DNA of 64,000 bases from positions 16,573 to 80,572 of the forward strand of contig BDDD01005041.1 in assembly GCA_001972305.1 (NCBI GenBank), in the 5' to 3' direction. This document shows, in pieces, positions 44,201 through 56,147 of this stretch. The notes beneath the pieces are model-generated. The model was not told where the DNA came from and ran no database searches. It was given only the letters and a program-made list of their open reading frames with translations. The position numbers and the translations under genes were made by a program. How positions within the stretch are numbered: position 1 is the stretch's first letter; each line of letters opens with the position of its first letter. Source of the DNA: Cephalotus follicularis (Eukaryota > Streptophyta > Magnoliopsida > Oxalidales > Cephalotaceae).

Positions 44201-46714
44201 AAAGCACAGTTTATAAAATCCACACTCCCTAAGGAGGAAAATCAACAGTTTATAAATGGGCTTAGCCTTCAACAGACCATAATTTAAAACTGAAAACAAG
44301 TATGGGTTAGGCTCCGCCTCAACCATATTATCAAAACATAAATAAAAAATAGGGCTTAGCCCTTCTAAACGAAACCAAAACATTTATATAAAACATAAAT
44401 AATGCATAATTTAAAATGTTGATGAAACGACGCTATGCATGTGTGGAAACTCTGATAAACATGCCCTTGTGGTCTCGACTCAGCAGAACGACAGAACGAC
44501 TGACATAGCTCAGTAGACTAATCTGTTAGAACTAAAAACAAAAATAGAGTAGGGGTTAGTCCACAGAACTAATGAGATGGAACAAAAGACTCAGTAGAGT
44601 TTTACTCGCAATAAAATCATATTTTTGCAGAAAAGATATAACAAAAGTTTAAAACAACTGAAACAGAATTACAGAAACAGAAATCAAAATCCATGATCTG
44701 ATTTATAAAATAGATGTAAAACAACTTAAACAGAATATAAATTCAAAACCGATATTTCCAAAAATCAGCAGAAAACAAGATCGTTTCTTTCAAACAGATT
44801 TCAATCATCAGAATTTCATATATATATAATAAATAACAGAGTTTAAACAGAATAAATATATAAAGATGCAGTGTGTCTACTAGGTAAGATTGATGCCTTG
44901 GCCCCGTCGACTCAAACGTCCAGCATAAATAGTGGCAATGACACCGTCGTGTCAAAGCATCAGAAGAAAGTCATACACATGCAGACGATGCCTCTCATGG
45001 GCATCAGATAAGCAACTAATACAATACCGAGATCAACATGCATCTAAACATATTTAACCGATTTCAGAATACAGAATCTCAAAATCCCCAAAACAGACTT
45101 TAAACAGATACAGAAAATCATCAGTGCAGTCAAAACATATTTAAAACATATTTAAATAGATACATAAATCGTTTTCTTATCAAATACAGATATAACCGAG
45201 AATAGCGTCCCACTATGACTATCATCATGCGAGCATTTGTAAAACATTAAAAAGGATGTATCATGCATTAAAACTTAAACAGGTTTCAGAAATGAACTAA
45301 AACCAAGTTCATTCAGATACGAAAATAAATAAGTTAAAACGTTCAAACATTCAAACCATTTAAAAGAACTTCAAAATAAAAAGGTTACAGAAAGGCGTTC
45401 CACTTAGAGAACAAACAAGCAAGTCCCACGACTGGTTGCCTCCATGACTGACCTCAACAGCAGTATCCTCTCCTATACAGATAATAGACAGATATATACA
45501 TATCATACTTGACTCAACAATCAAGCAGAACTCAAAGTCGTACTAAGGCGTGAAATGCTTCATGCAAGGAAATGCATGTAGATGTTAGAAAACTATAACC
45601 GATCGATACGGTTAACAATAGATGAAATACGGTTATTAAACACACTTTCAAAATCAATGAAGCAAGTCCAAGTGGTTGTCCATGTTATCCAATTTTGACT
45701 CATATAAACAAGTCAAGTTCTTAATATCGTAGAAACAAATACGAAAATACAGAATTCAACGGAAAACATAATTAACGGAACAGAGTTCAGAGTTTACCAA
45801 AAACAGACGGAATGGCGCACGGAGTCGGAATTGCAGAGCAAAACCAGAACGGATCACACCTACGGGGAAAACAGAGTCAGAAAGTTGGAATCATCTGAAA
45901 CTCCCTGCCAGAGGCTGCCGGCGTGTGCGCTCATGCGCCGCCACTCACGGTGGTCGGTTAGCAATGGGGAAGGCCAGATCTGGTGCTCCGGAGGTCAGGG
46001 ATCAGAGATCTGAGGCACGTTGGTCACAGCGCCACCGCATCTGGCTGAAACGTGTGGTTTGATCACGGATGACTTCGTCGTTGATTTGTGCTGTCGGCGT
46101 CACCATGGGTCGGGGCTGGTCGAGTTCGACTCGCCTCCACCCCAGGATGCCGAATCTGGGCTAGCCTTGCCGTGACTGTCACCAGAGACGGAGGTTTGAC
46201 GCAAAACAGAGGCGGGGAGAGAAAAGAGCTCGTCACGCGCACAGGACCAGTTCGCCTAAGCTAGGGTGGGGTTCGGTGCTCTCAGGAGGTCGCGGCAATC
46301 ATGCTGATGCCTTCGCCGGCGTCACTTTGGCAGTGACGCCGATGTCAGAAGCAGAGAGAGAGAAAGAAAACGGGAAAGAAGGAGAGAGGGACCGGGAGAG
46401 AGAAAAGCCAAAATAAAGAGAGAGAGAGAGAACTCAATATATATATACCCAACCATAACGGGCTGGGTTTATGTCCAGAATTTAACCGATACGAACACAA
46501 ATTGGATGTTTAGGACATACCACTTGGCTTATTTTCCCAAATTTATCAACAATTTCAGTAAAACATCATTTAAATTTAAAGCACGGAAACATTTATTTGT
46601 TATGCAGATAAACCGCTGGAATAAAATCACACCGATAAAAAATTATTAATACCGTGATGCATATGTCTTGAATGCCAGAAAATAGCCTAACCGCTAGACA
46701 GACAAACAGAAGGT
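41246..46714. repeat. 5.5 kb inverted repeat (two V LTRs facing each other)
   Basis: The left arm (41246 to about 43968) and right arm (about 43969-46714) are complementary over their whole length, roughly nine bases in ten by eye. Landmarks pair in order: 'ctaaacatccaattt' (41443) with its complement near 46500, the CT run at 41521 with the GA run near 46420, and CCTCGTAGTG with CACTACGAGG at the centre near 43970. There is almost no spacer. Confidence 0.92.
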
Positions 46715-46758
46715 CACATAGGCTCACAGACACAGACTACTGGGACACGGATGTCACA

Positions 46759-48290
46759 AACATATCTCACTTAACAGAATTTCATCCCCGAAATTCCCAG
46801 AACTCCAAAAGTTGAAAAGAGTTGAGTACTTGCCTTATAGAGAGAACAGAAATGATAGAACTCATAACAACTTTTCAACAATACAGAAATCAGATCACCA
46901 AAGACTTTCGACTAACATTTTTTTTCCGCATCAGATCCATTCACATATCATTATCAGATTTTTGACACCAAAACCTGAAAAGTTTTTCTCCAAGCATGAT
47001 TCCCAAGGTATCTTGACTCGCAAGATTTTATCAACCAGAAACCTCAAATTCATTCACTAATCAGATCATGCCAAGACTTTAAGTCATGAATACATATTCT
47101 TAATAGACATTTGATTAGAATTTACACTACAATCCTCGACATTACATGATTTATAACCATACAGAGACTGTTGAAAACTTATAACAACTTGCTCTCATCA
47201 AGAGAATCATGTCATTATTCATAACATATCACTGGAACTCGTAGCATTTCCATCATCTAGGAACTTCAATTCAAAATAAAATTTCAACTGTACCAAAAAT
47301 TTAAACAAATACTAAGGATCTTTAACAGTCATCTAATCAGCAGAGCTTATACTGAAATCCTCTGTATCACATAGATATTTCGAGAACCTTACTAATATAT
47401 TACCACTTTATAGATCCTCATTTCCTATCATCAAACAAAAATATTGAATCATGAACTCCAATTCAACCTTATTCAATTAACCATACATAATAGTTCAAGA
47501 GACGTTTATCAACGAACTCCACATTATGGTACTCGTCAAGTATAAGGTTAGGTCTCTTTGAAATAAATATCCAGTCTGTAGATCATAAGCAATTCTTCAA
47601 ATTTTAACTTCCCTTCCGGAGGATAACCAAACTACTTCCTTATTGTTTACACCAAAGTCTTATACATTAATATTGTGTAACATAATTCAAGCTATACTTA
47701 TCTCCTCGTACTACAGCTTCACCAAAGGTACACAGTCATTAAACTTTCCAGAGGGATGGATCAATCACTTCAACTACTTGACATTACTGCACAACATAGT
47801 ATCATGTTCATCAGAATCTATTGACTCGCAAACATATCCCCCTTAACAGGGAACTCCATCAGACAAAATTTCAGGCACCAATCAGAACCTCATCAGAGAC
47901 TTAAACTTAATTCCACAAAACATATAAACATACTAAAACTTAAACCTTAAAACTTCTGAATTAAAAGTTATATCTTTATAACCTCCAACTAATAACTTAA
48001 GCAACAAAATCAGAACTTCAAAACATCATCAGACATTTCAGATCTACCATATCAGAATATGGGGAATACGGGTATGACACCCTAGCAACAACTTTGTTGA
48101 GACAGAGAAATCCTTAACAGAAATCTCAGACCATCAAAACATTTGGGTTGAGCCCAAACTCGAACTCTATCATAAGATGATTTCACTTGACCACAAGGCA
48201 TGCTACCCACACTTATACCAGCACTCAGAAATGAATGCCTACATGAAATGCATGACGTGCAGATAAGTCTAGAGAATATGAAAACCAAAA
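46759..48290 (-). other. internal region of element V, non-coding
   Basis: It lies between a LTR end (46758) and a primer-binding site (48291-48302). It is AT-rich with stops in all frames and no gag or pol motif. The minus strand next to the LTR reads GGGGATGAAATTCTG, like the 3' end of plant Ty3/gypsy elements. Confidence 0.6.
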
Positions 48291-48302
48291 GCTCTGATAC
48301 CA
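48291..48302 (-). other. primer-binding site of element V
   Basis: The minus strand reads TGGTATCAGAGC, an exact match to the common initiator-Met tRNA primer site. It is separated by 3 bp from the LTR end at 48306. Confidence 0.88.
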
Positions 48303-48305
48303 ACT

Positions 48306-48537
48306 TGACATGCCCGAACCTAGCCTGTTGGGATCCGTTGCGCCCACTACGAGGCTAAGCCTCTCATTAGAGACTCACCTTGTAGGTTCATCAGAATAGA
48401 GTTTCAAAGAAACTCTTTGGTTTAAAAATGTATTTTTGAAACTCTGTTCTCCTGAACCTACGAGGTGAGTCTCTAATGGGGGGCTTAGCCTCGTAGTGGG
48501 CGCGACGGATCCCAGAGGGCTGGGTCCGGGCGTGTCA
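48306..48537. repeat. 232 bp palindrome of two V LTR 3' ends
   Basis: The left half is the last 115 bp or so of a V LTR on the minus strand. The right half is the same segment on the plus strand. They meet near 48421. Both contain GGATCCGT.GCGCCCACTAC and CCTACGAGG words, themselves able to pair. Confidence 0.88.
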
Positions 48538-48542
48538 AGTAT

Positions 48543-50354
48543 TGTCTACATAAATCTTTCTTTTCGGTGTAATGATTAGAAGTATCGTCGGGCTAATTTA
48601 CACATCAATCAAAATTATGTCCCTTGTTTGTGCAATCTTAAATGCACACGTCTCACATCAATTTGATGCATTTAGAAGAATAAATTCTCTTAAGTCTTGA
48701 TCCCAAGGTTTAAACCCAAAAAATTAAAGAAGAAAACAAACCTCTTTAACAACTAAGCCAATCCCTTGAGATTATCTATATGAATCTCAATCATCATTAC
48801 GTCAATCTCAATCACTAATAGTCTCTATACGAATCTCAATCATCATCAATAGTCACATGTTAATGACATTTAAAGCGTCACTAGTTTTACCAATGAGATA
48901 AAAGTACCAGCCACTCTTCTTAAAGTCTCGACCAGTACTAAAATTTTATTTTTATTTTTTAAAAAGAAGAAGAAATTACATTGGAGACTTTTTTTTAAAA
49001 TCTTTTTCCTTTCCTTTGATTTAACAAACAATTCAATTAAAAATAAATAAACGTAAATCTTTCCATGACTAGTAATCAATGTTCATGTAGTCCTTATATG
49101 AGTGTGTGATTAAAAAGATAATCATATATATTCGTGTTTATATGAGGGCTTAGAGCAAGTGAGATTATAACTTTTCATCAAGTAAAAAAAATATTTTGTT
49201 GTTCATAAGTATAAATTTTCCCTATAAACTTAAAATTTGGATCAATTCAAACTTATAAAATTGACTCAATTTCAACCCTCAGCGAATCACAAAATCTGAC
49301 AGTGCTGGCGACGCTGACATCATGATAACATCAGTAAGTTTGACCAGTGGTAGGTGTCACGTCATTATCACGTTAGCACCATTAATGTCACGTCAATACC
49401 GTCTATTTTTTCATCCACCGAGGTCTTATATTGACCCATAATTTAAAAGTCGGGATCCTCAATTTGATTGAAATTGAGTTCATGGTAGGGGTGTTCATTC
49501 GGTGAAAATCGAACCATGGTTCATTTCCTTTTCCCGTTTTCATTGTATAAAATCGAACACCGAACCTATATTATTAAAAACTAAAAATATAAAAAACTAA
49601 AAATATATCGATTTTTTCTATTAAAACTGAAAACCAAACCGAATTTAGTTCAATTTTTCTATTAAGCAAGTTTGTGGCCATTGAATACACAGATTCAGTA
49701 ATTAGGTCTAAAAACCCCAAATTTTAACATAATATCATTTGAATTCAGTTTCAATAAGTTCAATTTGTTTAAATCAATCAATCTACATACTAACAGTTGT
49801 ATAAAGCATGCTAACCATGTCTCAAGAGTGTATTTGAGGTAGAGAAACTCTACCAATCATTTTGGAGCTTGAACTTTAAATAAAATCATTTAATAGGAGA
49901 TTGAACTCATGTCCTTGAATTAAGAGAGCTTCATTCAGTTATGGATCAAGTAAAAATCAGTAATCAAACTTTAAAAACTTTCCCTTTTGAACCCTTATAG
50001 GTTTGGCAATGTGGATAGGAGAAAAGAGATGAAGAAAATGTGTTTTGTGTTTAGAGAGGGAGAGGATTAAAGACGGGGAGAGAGATATTTCTTTGGAGGA
50101 TAAGGAGATGTGTGGTTCATAGATGAGTTTAATCTATGTCAGTGAGAATATGTGAGGTCCCAATCATCGCAAATCAGTTTAAAACCTTCATTCGGTTATA
50201 AAAGAAATACGCAAACACGTAAACATATAAACGAGTATAAAATACTCAATTCAGTTAATCAGTTTACAATACAACCAATTATAAAATCAGTACAATAATA
50301 AACGTGAATGCAAAAATACATTAAATAGACCTAATAAATCTGAAATCTTACAAG
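48543..50354. other. intergenic DNA with DNA-transposon remnants
   Basis: No gene is seen in 1.8 kb. 49230-49490 is the second copy of the MITE-like sequence at 36055-36310, in opposite orientation. Near 49488, TAGGGGTGTTCATTCGGTG is a typical hAT-type terminal sequence leading into an AT-rich segment. Its other end was not found. Confidence 0.5.
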
Positions 50355-50359
50355 ATGAT

Positions 50360-52007
50360 TGTAACACCCTGTGCCCGCAAGGCGGACATGTGGCATTACT
50401 CTCAATCCAATACATAATACAATGGTCAGGACTAGCAATATAAAAATGCGGAAAAACTTAAAACTTTACAATATGCGGAAGATACAACACAATAATCCAT
50501 CCATCCATACGATGCAATATAATACCAGTTCTGTTACAATACCATATCAGTCATTCGATACAATACAATACAATCAATCTGTCAGTACAATGTCGATAAG
50601 TGGTGATGTATAATGGAGAAATGGGAATGTGAGCCCAACGTTCTGAACTTAGACTCACGAAACTTATGACTCAAGCAATCAATCAATCAATCAATCAATA
50701 GCCAATAGACGGTGACAATCAAATAACGAGATAGGAAAGAACATCTATCCGGTCGAAGAAAGTCATTGGGTCGTCGCCTATGGCTCAAGTTGTCACTTTA
50801 TCATTTTATCAATTCAATCTTTGAAAACCATGTAAAACTGTGTTTCAAATGCTTGAATACCTCAAGTGAGGCTCCGGTCAAGCGGCAATGTGAAAAGGAG
50901 TTGAAAACTAGCTTTAAAACAGCTAAAAGTTTCATTCAGCCTGAAAGGCATCGATGTCCTTGGACAAAGATATCGATGTGTATCAAGGCATGCCTTTAAA
51001 ACTGTAGAAGGATGTCGATGTCTTTGAAAGACATCGATGTCTTTCTCAGTTTGGCCGAAGATGTCGATGTCCATGGACAAAGACGTTGATGCGTTTCAGT
51101 AAAATTAGCCTGGGAATGCACATCGATGTTCAGCATGGATGTCTTCTCTGGGGAGAAGACATTCTAGGCAAATACGTCGATGTCTTTGAAAGACATCGAT
51201 GTCTTTGAAAGACATCGATGTCTTTGCTGTGGAATCAAAGAGGCTAAACTCTAAGGCGAAATAAATCGATGTCCATGGGCAAAGGGTCGATGTCTTTGCT
51301 GTGCAGGACCGATTTTTTTTGCAGAAAAGCCAGCAAATCTCAAGTCAAATTCCATTCAAAACCCATTCTTTGCAAACAAAGGGTTAAAATCAGTCTTTTA
51401 AGGTTAGTAAAACTAGTTACAACCTTCAAATTGCCATTTCAATTTTTCTATTAACAATTAGGTCAAGGATTAAATTAAAACCCTAAAAACCCCAATCTCA
51501 TTCAATACACTCATTTAATCACCCAATTCAATCATTCAATCAATACAAGAGGTAGGCAATTCAAGTAAGAAGTCCTACCTATCACTAAAGCTTCAACAGT
51601 TGAGCAACAATCGATCAATGGCCGGAAAAACACCCAAGAATCCCCTCTTTTCTTGTTCAAATGGCAAGGAAAAGACTTGTAATCGCTATCTTGGTTGCTG
51701 GAGAAGCCAATCCGGAGCTGCAAGGGGGAGAAGGAGGCTACCCAGCTAGAGGGAGAGAGGTAAAGGTAGAGAGGGAGGGAGAAGAATGAGAAATGGTGAG
51801 AGTATGAGGGAAATGATAAAGGAAATTGACTTAAATAGTCAATTCGATCAATTCTCCGAAACTCAGCCAAAATACCCGACTATACATGCATATAATCGAT
51901 ACAATAACAATAGGTATAGGAATACCTCTGTTAATTACCGTCTGATACAGTTCAATACAGTACAGTATATGCATGAACAGTACAGAAAGGGAATTCGGGT
52001 CGTCACA
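50360..52007 (-). mobile_element. 3' LTR of element Z
   Basis: Its ends are TGTAACACCC and CGTCACA on the plus strand. It contains a palindromic motif array at 50945-51310, including two directly adjacent AAAGACATCGATGTCTTT units near 51185-51225. Confidence 0.92.
50945..51310 (-). repeat. palindromic motif array, Z 3' LTR
   Basis: About ten copies of GACATCGATGTC-type words and half-sites lie in 365 bp, with short spacers differing from copy to copy. Confidence 0.9.
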
Positions 52008-52400
52008 TTGTCCCCTCCTTAAAAGAATCTGGTCCCCAGATACAACAGTCAGTCGGTCAACAAACAGGAAGGGATATCTCTCTCTCATATCGTCCTCACA
52101 CTCCCAGGTGAGTTCCATTAAACCATGATACTGCCAAGGAACACTAACCAATGAAATGGTCTTGTTCCTCAAAAACTACCGTAGAAAGTAGAAGTGCTGG
52201 GCATACTCCTCCTCAGTCCTAGAATAGACCAAGAGGTGGTCGATAGTCAAAACACATTCAGAGCGATCCATCTTTCTTCTTGACAAAAAGAATAAGTGCT
52301 CCCCGGGGTGAAGCACTAGGTCTTATGAAACCTTTGTCCAGAAGATTCTGTAACTGTATCTTTAACTCTTTCAATTATATCGGTTCCATTTGGTACAGTG
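52008..52400 (-). pseudogene. pol remnant of Z: reverse transcriptase edges and chromodomain-like end
   Basis: Reading leftward, the minus strand has the start of reverse transcriptase ([20 protein letters not shown]), an abrupt join to a segment like LVYSRTEEEYAQHF, and then LRNKTISLV and ELTWECEDDMRERYPFLF, typical of the chromodomain end of chromovirus pol. The YVDD box, RNase H and integrase are gone. The purine tract AAGGAGGGGACAA directly precedes the LTR at 52007. Confidence 0.8.
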
Positions 52401-52533
52401 CTCGAGAAATTGGTGCAGTTCCCGATATCAAATCAATCACAAACACTATCTCTCGGTCAGGCGGTAACGAAGTCAAATCCTGAGGAAAGACATCTAAGAA
52501 CTCGCAAACCATTGGAATATCCTCTAGTTCTGG

Positions 52534-52833
52534 TCACCATCTATCTGTATCAAGCACATGTGCCAGAAACCCCTGATATCCCTGTCGTAACAATCTGTCC
52601 GCATGCAAGACCGAAATCATCAGAAGAAACAAAGGCTCTAAGGTGTCAAGAAATCGAAAAGGGGGTCGTCCTAGGGGACTGAAAATCACAACCTTCCGAT
52701 CACAATCCACCTGACCAAAACAAGCAGACAACCAATCCATGCCAAGAATCATGTATAGGATATGCATCGGTAAAACAATAAGACCGGCTAACAAACAACG
52801 ATCATCAATCTCAATAACAAAACCTTTACACAC
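52534..52833 (-). pseudogene. protease tail fragment of Z
   Basis: The motif LGMDWLSACFGQVDCDRKVV, usual at the end of the Ty3/gypsy protease domain, is readable, followed by a linker toward reverse transcriptase. The active-site DTG region upstream is weak. Its function would be cleavage of gag-pol. Confidence 0.75.
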
Positions 52834-53003
52834 TCAATCCGTTGTCGCCGACTCACCGAGAGGTGTGGACACTTCCATCAAGAAAGGAAGGTACTCAGGT
52901 CTGAAACCAATATGGGAGACAAAAACAAAACAAAAAAATGCAATGCAATGAATGAAGGGGATGAACCCGGGTCAATAAGAACCCGTGCTGGAAGCTGAAA
53001 AAG

Positions 53004-54337
53004 TCAAAAAGTACATCCAATCACAACATCAGACCCTGCTGTAGCACTCGGCTCCATAACAAAAACTCTGGCCCGAACTGTTGGAGCAGAACTCATAGAT
53101 TGTTTCCCTCTGGACTGCGAAGTTCCACGAGAAGAAGACGGTTTACTGGTAGTCGGTCCCTGTGGAGGCGGTGACCATTGTCTCTGATCCCCTCCTCTAG
53201 GACGAGAACTCCTAGGATAATCTCTAGCAATGTGGTCGGAGCTACCACAACCCAAGCAAAGACCCAAAAACCACCTACAATTCTCAAAAGTATGATTGGT
53301 TTTCTGACAATGCACACAACGAACCAAAGCACTCTGATCACCACTTCCAGAAAATCTGGAAGATGTACCCTGACTAGGAGCTGTAGATCGGTCTCCAGGA
53401 TGTGCGTTCCTCGATCTGTCGCTCCTCTGAGAACGGTACAGGTCCTCTCTATCCTGATTGCTACCCTGAGATCTAGGAGAGGGGCTACTATCAGTCTTAT
53501 GCGACTTTGCACTTCCACTGTCACTACCACCCTGCCAAGAAGAAGGAGTAGGCCTGGTGCGGGCCATATCTCTCATCAGTTTATTCTCAGCTGCAATGTC
53601 CTCAAGCTGCATAGCCTGAGAAGAAATATCTGATAGGGAGGTTAATCCCAAGGGGGTCAAATGCCTCCTCTAAACCAATCTCAGTCCCCGAAGGAATTTC
53701 TTTGCTCTACGCTCTTGGCCTTTCACTAAGTACGGGGCAGCTCGGGCTAATTGCATGAACCTCGCTTCATACTCAGCAACTGTCATACTTCCATGTACCA
53801 AGTTAGCAAATTCAATCTTTCTTCTGTCTGTCTCTACTTGAGGGTAGTACCTTGCATTTAATTCTCCTTTGAAGGCATCCCAAGAGCGAACTGTACCATT
53901 TCTTGTCCAATCGGTGTTAACCATAGCCCACCAATGCTCGGCTTCCCCTTAAAGCATATACACTGCTATAATACCAATTTCTGTTCATCATCACATCCCA
54001 TGACCTCAAAGATCTTCTCTAATTGAGTTAGCCAAGACTCAGCATGCGTAGGGTCAGGGAGTCCTACAAATGCTGGAGGCTGTAACTTTAAGAAGTGGCT
54101 CAACATGTCTTCTCTCCTTGGTCTACGTTCAGCTCTAGCCTATCGGCATCCCATCATAGTATGCATCTATGCCATGGTGGCACACAACTGTCTCCAAACC
54201 TCAGGGTCAGCCTCGGTTGGTAGAGCATTAGGATCATACTCTGGAAAGACGTTACCATGAGCCGGTTCATCATCAACAGGAACAGGGGCAGGAGCATTCT
54301 TTCCACCCCATCGGCCACGCCTTCCTCTATTATCCAT
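53004..54337 (-). pseudogene. gag of element Z, interrupted
   Basis: A start at 54337 (MDNRGRRGRWGG) opens the gene. The capsid domain follows in pieces: PAFVGLPDPTHAESWLTQLE (near 54080) and WDAFKGELNARYYPQVE with EYEARFMQLARAAPYLV (53924-53670). A Ser/Arg-rich nucleocapsid (53660-53004) carries one intact knuckle, CVHCQKTNHTFENC. A second, CLGCGSSDHIARDY, lacks its final Cys. Stops separate the pieces near 54167, 53949 and 53670. Gag forms the particle and binds RNA. Confidence 0.85.
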
Positions 54338-54510
54338 TGCTATAAAAGACAACGATGGGATGATCAGATACAATCACTTTCAATTCCAATATCAATCTAT
54401 TTTCTAATAAACAATGGCATGAATAAGCAAGAACATATATCATGCAATTCCATTCAATCAATCTCAATCAACGCATTAATATACTTAGCTAGCAGGCCAA
54501 CCAATGTCTC

Positions 54511-54528
54511 AGATACCATTCTGTAACA
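54511..54528 (-). other. primer-binding site of element Z
   Basis: The minus strand reads TGGTATCTGAGACATTGG, three bases inside the 5' LTR. It matches the initiator-Met tRNA end except at two to three positions. Confidence 0.8.
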
Positions 54529-54531
54529 CCC

Positions 54532-56140
54532 CCCGCCCGCAAGGCGGACACGCGGTATTACTCTCAATCCAATACATAATACAATGGTCGGGACTAGAAA
54601 TATAAAAATACGGAAAAACTTAAAACTTTACAATGTGAGGAATATACAACACAATAATCCATCCATCCGTATGATCAATACAATACCAGTTCTGTTACAA
54701 TACCATATCAGTCATTCGATACAATACAATCAATCTGTCTGTACAATGTCAATACAATGTCGATAAGTGGTAATGTCCAATGGAGAAATGGGAATGTGCG
54801 TCCAACGTTCTGAACTTAGACTCACGATACTTATGACTCAAACAATCAATCAATAGCCAATAGACGGTGACAATTAAATAACGAGATAGGAAAGAACATC
54901 TATTCGGTCAAAGAAAGTCACTGGGTCGTCAGCTATGGCTCAAGTTGTCACTTATCAATTTATTAATTCAATATTTGAAAACCATGTAAAACTGTGTTTC
55001 AAGCGCTTGAATACCTCAAGTGAGGCTCCGGTCAAGTGGCAATGTGAAAGGAGTTGAAAACTAGCTTTAAAATAGCTAAAAGTTTCATTCAGCCTAAAAG
55101 GCGTCGATGTCCTTGGACAAAGATATCGATGCGTATCAGGGCATGCCTTTAAAAAGGTAGAAGTACTTTGATGTCTTTGAAAGACATCCATGTCTTTCTC
55201 AGTTTGGCCGAAGACGTCGATATCCATGGTCAAAGACGTCGATGCGTTTCAGTAAAACTAGCCTGGGAATGCGCATCGATGTTCAGCATCGATGCCTTCT
55301 CTGGGGAGAAGACATTCAAGGCAAAGAAATCGATGCCTTTGAAAGACATCGATGTATTTGCCGTGGAATCAAAGAGGCTACATTCTAAAGCGAAAGACAT
55401 CGATGTCCACAGGCAAAGGGTCGAGGTCTTGGCTGTGCATGGCTGATTTTTCTGTAGAAAAGCTAGCAAACTTCAAGTCAAATTCCATTCAAAATCCATT
55501 CTTTGCAAACAAAGGGTTAAAATCAGTCTTTTAAGGTTAGTAAAATTAGTTACAACCTTCAAATTTCCATTTCAATCTTTCTATTAACAATTTGGTCAAG
55601 GATTAAATTAAAACCGTAAAAACCCCAATCTCATTCAATACACTCATTTAATCACCCAATTCAATCATTAAATCAATAATGGAGGTAGGAAATTCAAGTA
55701 AGAAGTCCTACCTATCACTGAAGCTTCAACAGTTGAGCAACAATCAATCAATGGTCGGAAAAACACCCAAGAATCCCCTCTTTTTTTGTTCAAACGGCAA
55801 GGAAAAGATTTGTAATCTCTATCTCGGTTGTTGGAGAAGCCAATCCGGAGCTACAAGGGGGAGAAGGAGGCTGCCCAGCTAGAGGGAGAGAGGGAAGGGT
55901 AGAGAGAGAGGGAGAAGATTGAGAAATGGTGAGAGTATGAGGGAAATGACAAAGGAAATTGACTTAAATAGTCAATTCGGTCAATTCTCCGAAACTCAGC
56001 CCAAAAACCCGACTATACATGCATATAATCGATACAATAACAATAGGTATAGGAATACCTCTGTTCAATACCGTCTGATACAGTTCAATGCAGTACAGTA
56101 TACGCATGAACAGTACATAAAGGGAATTCAGGTCATCACA
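54532..56140 (-). mobile_element. 5' LTR of element Z
   Basis: Its ends are TGTAACACCC and CATCACA on the plus strand, closely similar to 50360-52007. A palindromic motif array lies at 55100-55435. Confidence 0.92.
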
Positions 56141-56147
56141 ATGATAT

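Larger units (their letters stand above)
36872..48537 (+). mobile_element. LTR element V, non-autonomous, internally inverted, TSD AGTAT
   Basis: The outer ends are TGTGACATC (36872) and CGTGTCA (48537), flanked by a perfect AGTAT duplication (36867-36871 and 48538-48542). Inside are a plus-strand LTR (36872 to about 43968, split by LTR U), a minus-strand LTR (about 43969-46758), 1.5 kb of non-coding internal DNA in minus orientation, a minus-strand primer-binding site (48291-48302) and two short LTR 3' ends facing each other (48306-48537). One unit with an inverted middle part explains this. No gag or pol is recognisable, so the element resembles a large non-autonomous retrotransposon. Confidence 0.75.
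50360..56140 (-). mobile_element. Ty3/gypsy element Z, complete outline, pol-deleted, TSD ATGAT
   Basis: Two LTRs (50360-52007 and 54532-56140) in the same orientation enclose a 2.5 kb interior, with a perfect ATGAT duplication (50355-50359 and 56141-56145). On the minus strand the order is 5' LTR, initiator-Met-type primer site, gag, protease, a short piece of reverse transcriptase, the chromodomain-like pol end, polypurine tract and 3' LTR. Most of reverse transcriptase, RNase H and integrase is missing, so it is non-autonomous. Gag and pol-end motifs fit a chromovirus, perhaps Tekay/Del-like. Confidence 0.9.

Noticed and set aside
52178-53633. Plus-strand ORFs over the Z interior
   Set aside because: They are shadows of gag and protease, which are recognised on the minus strand.
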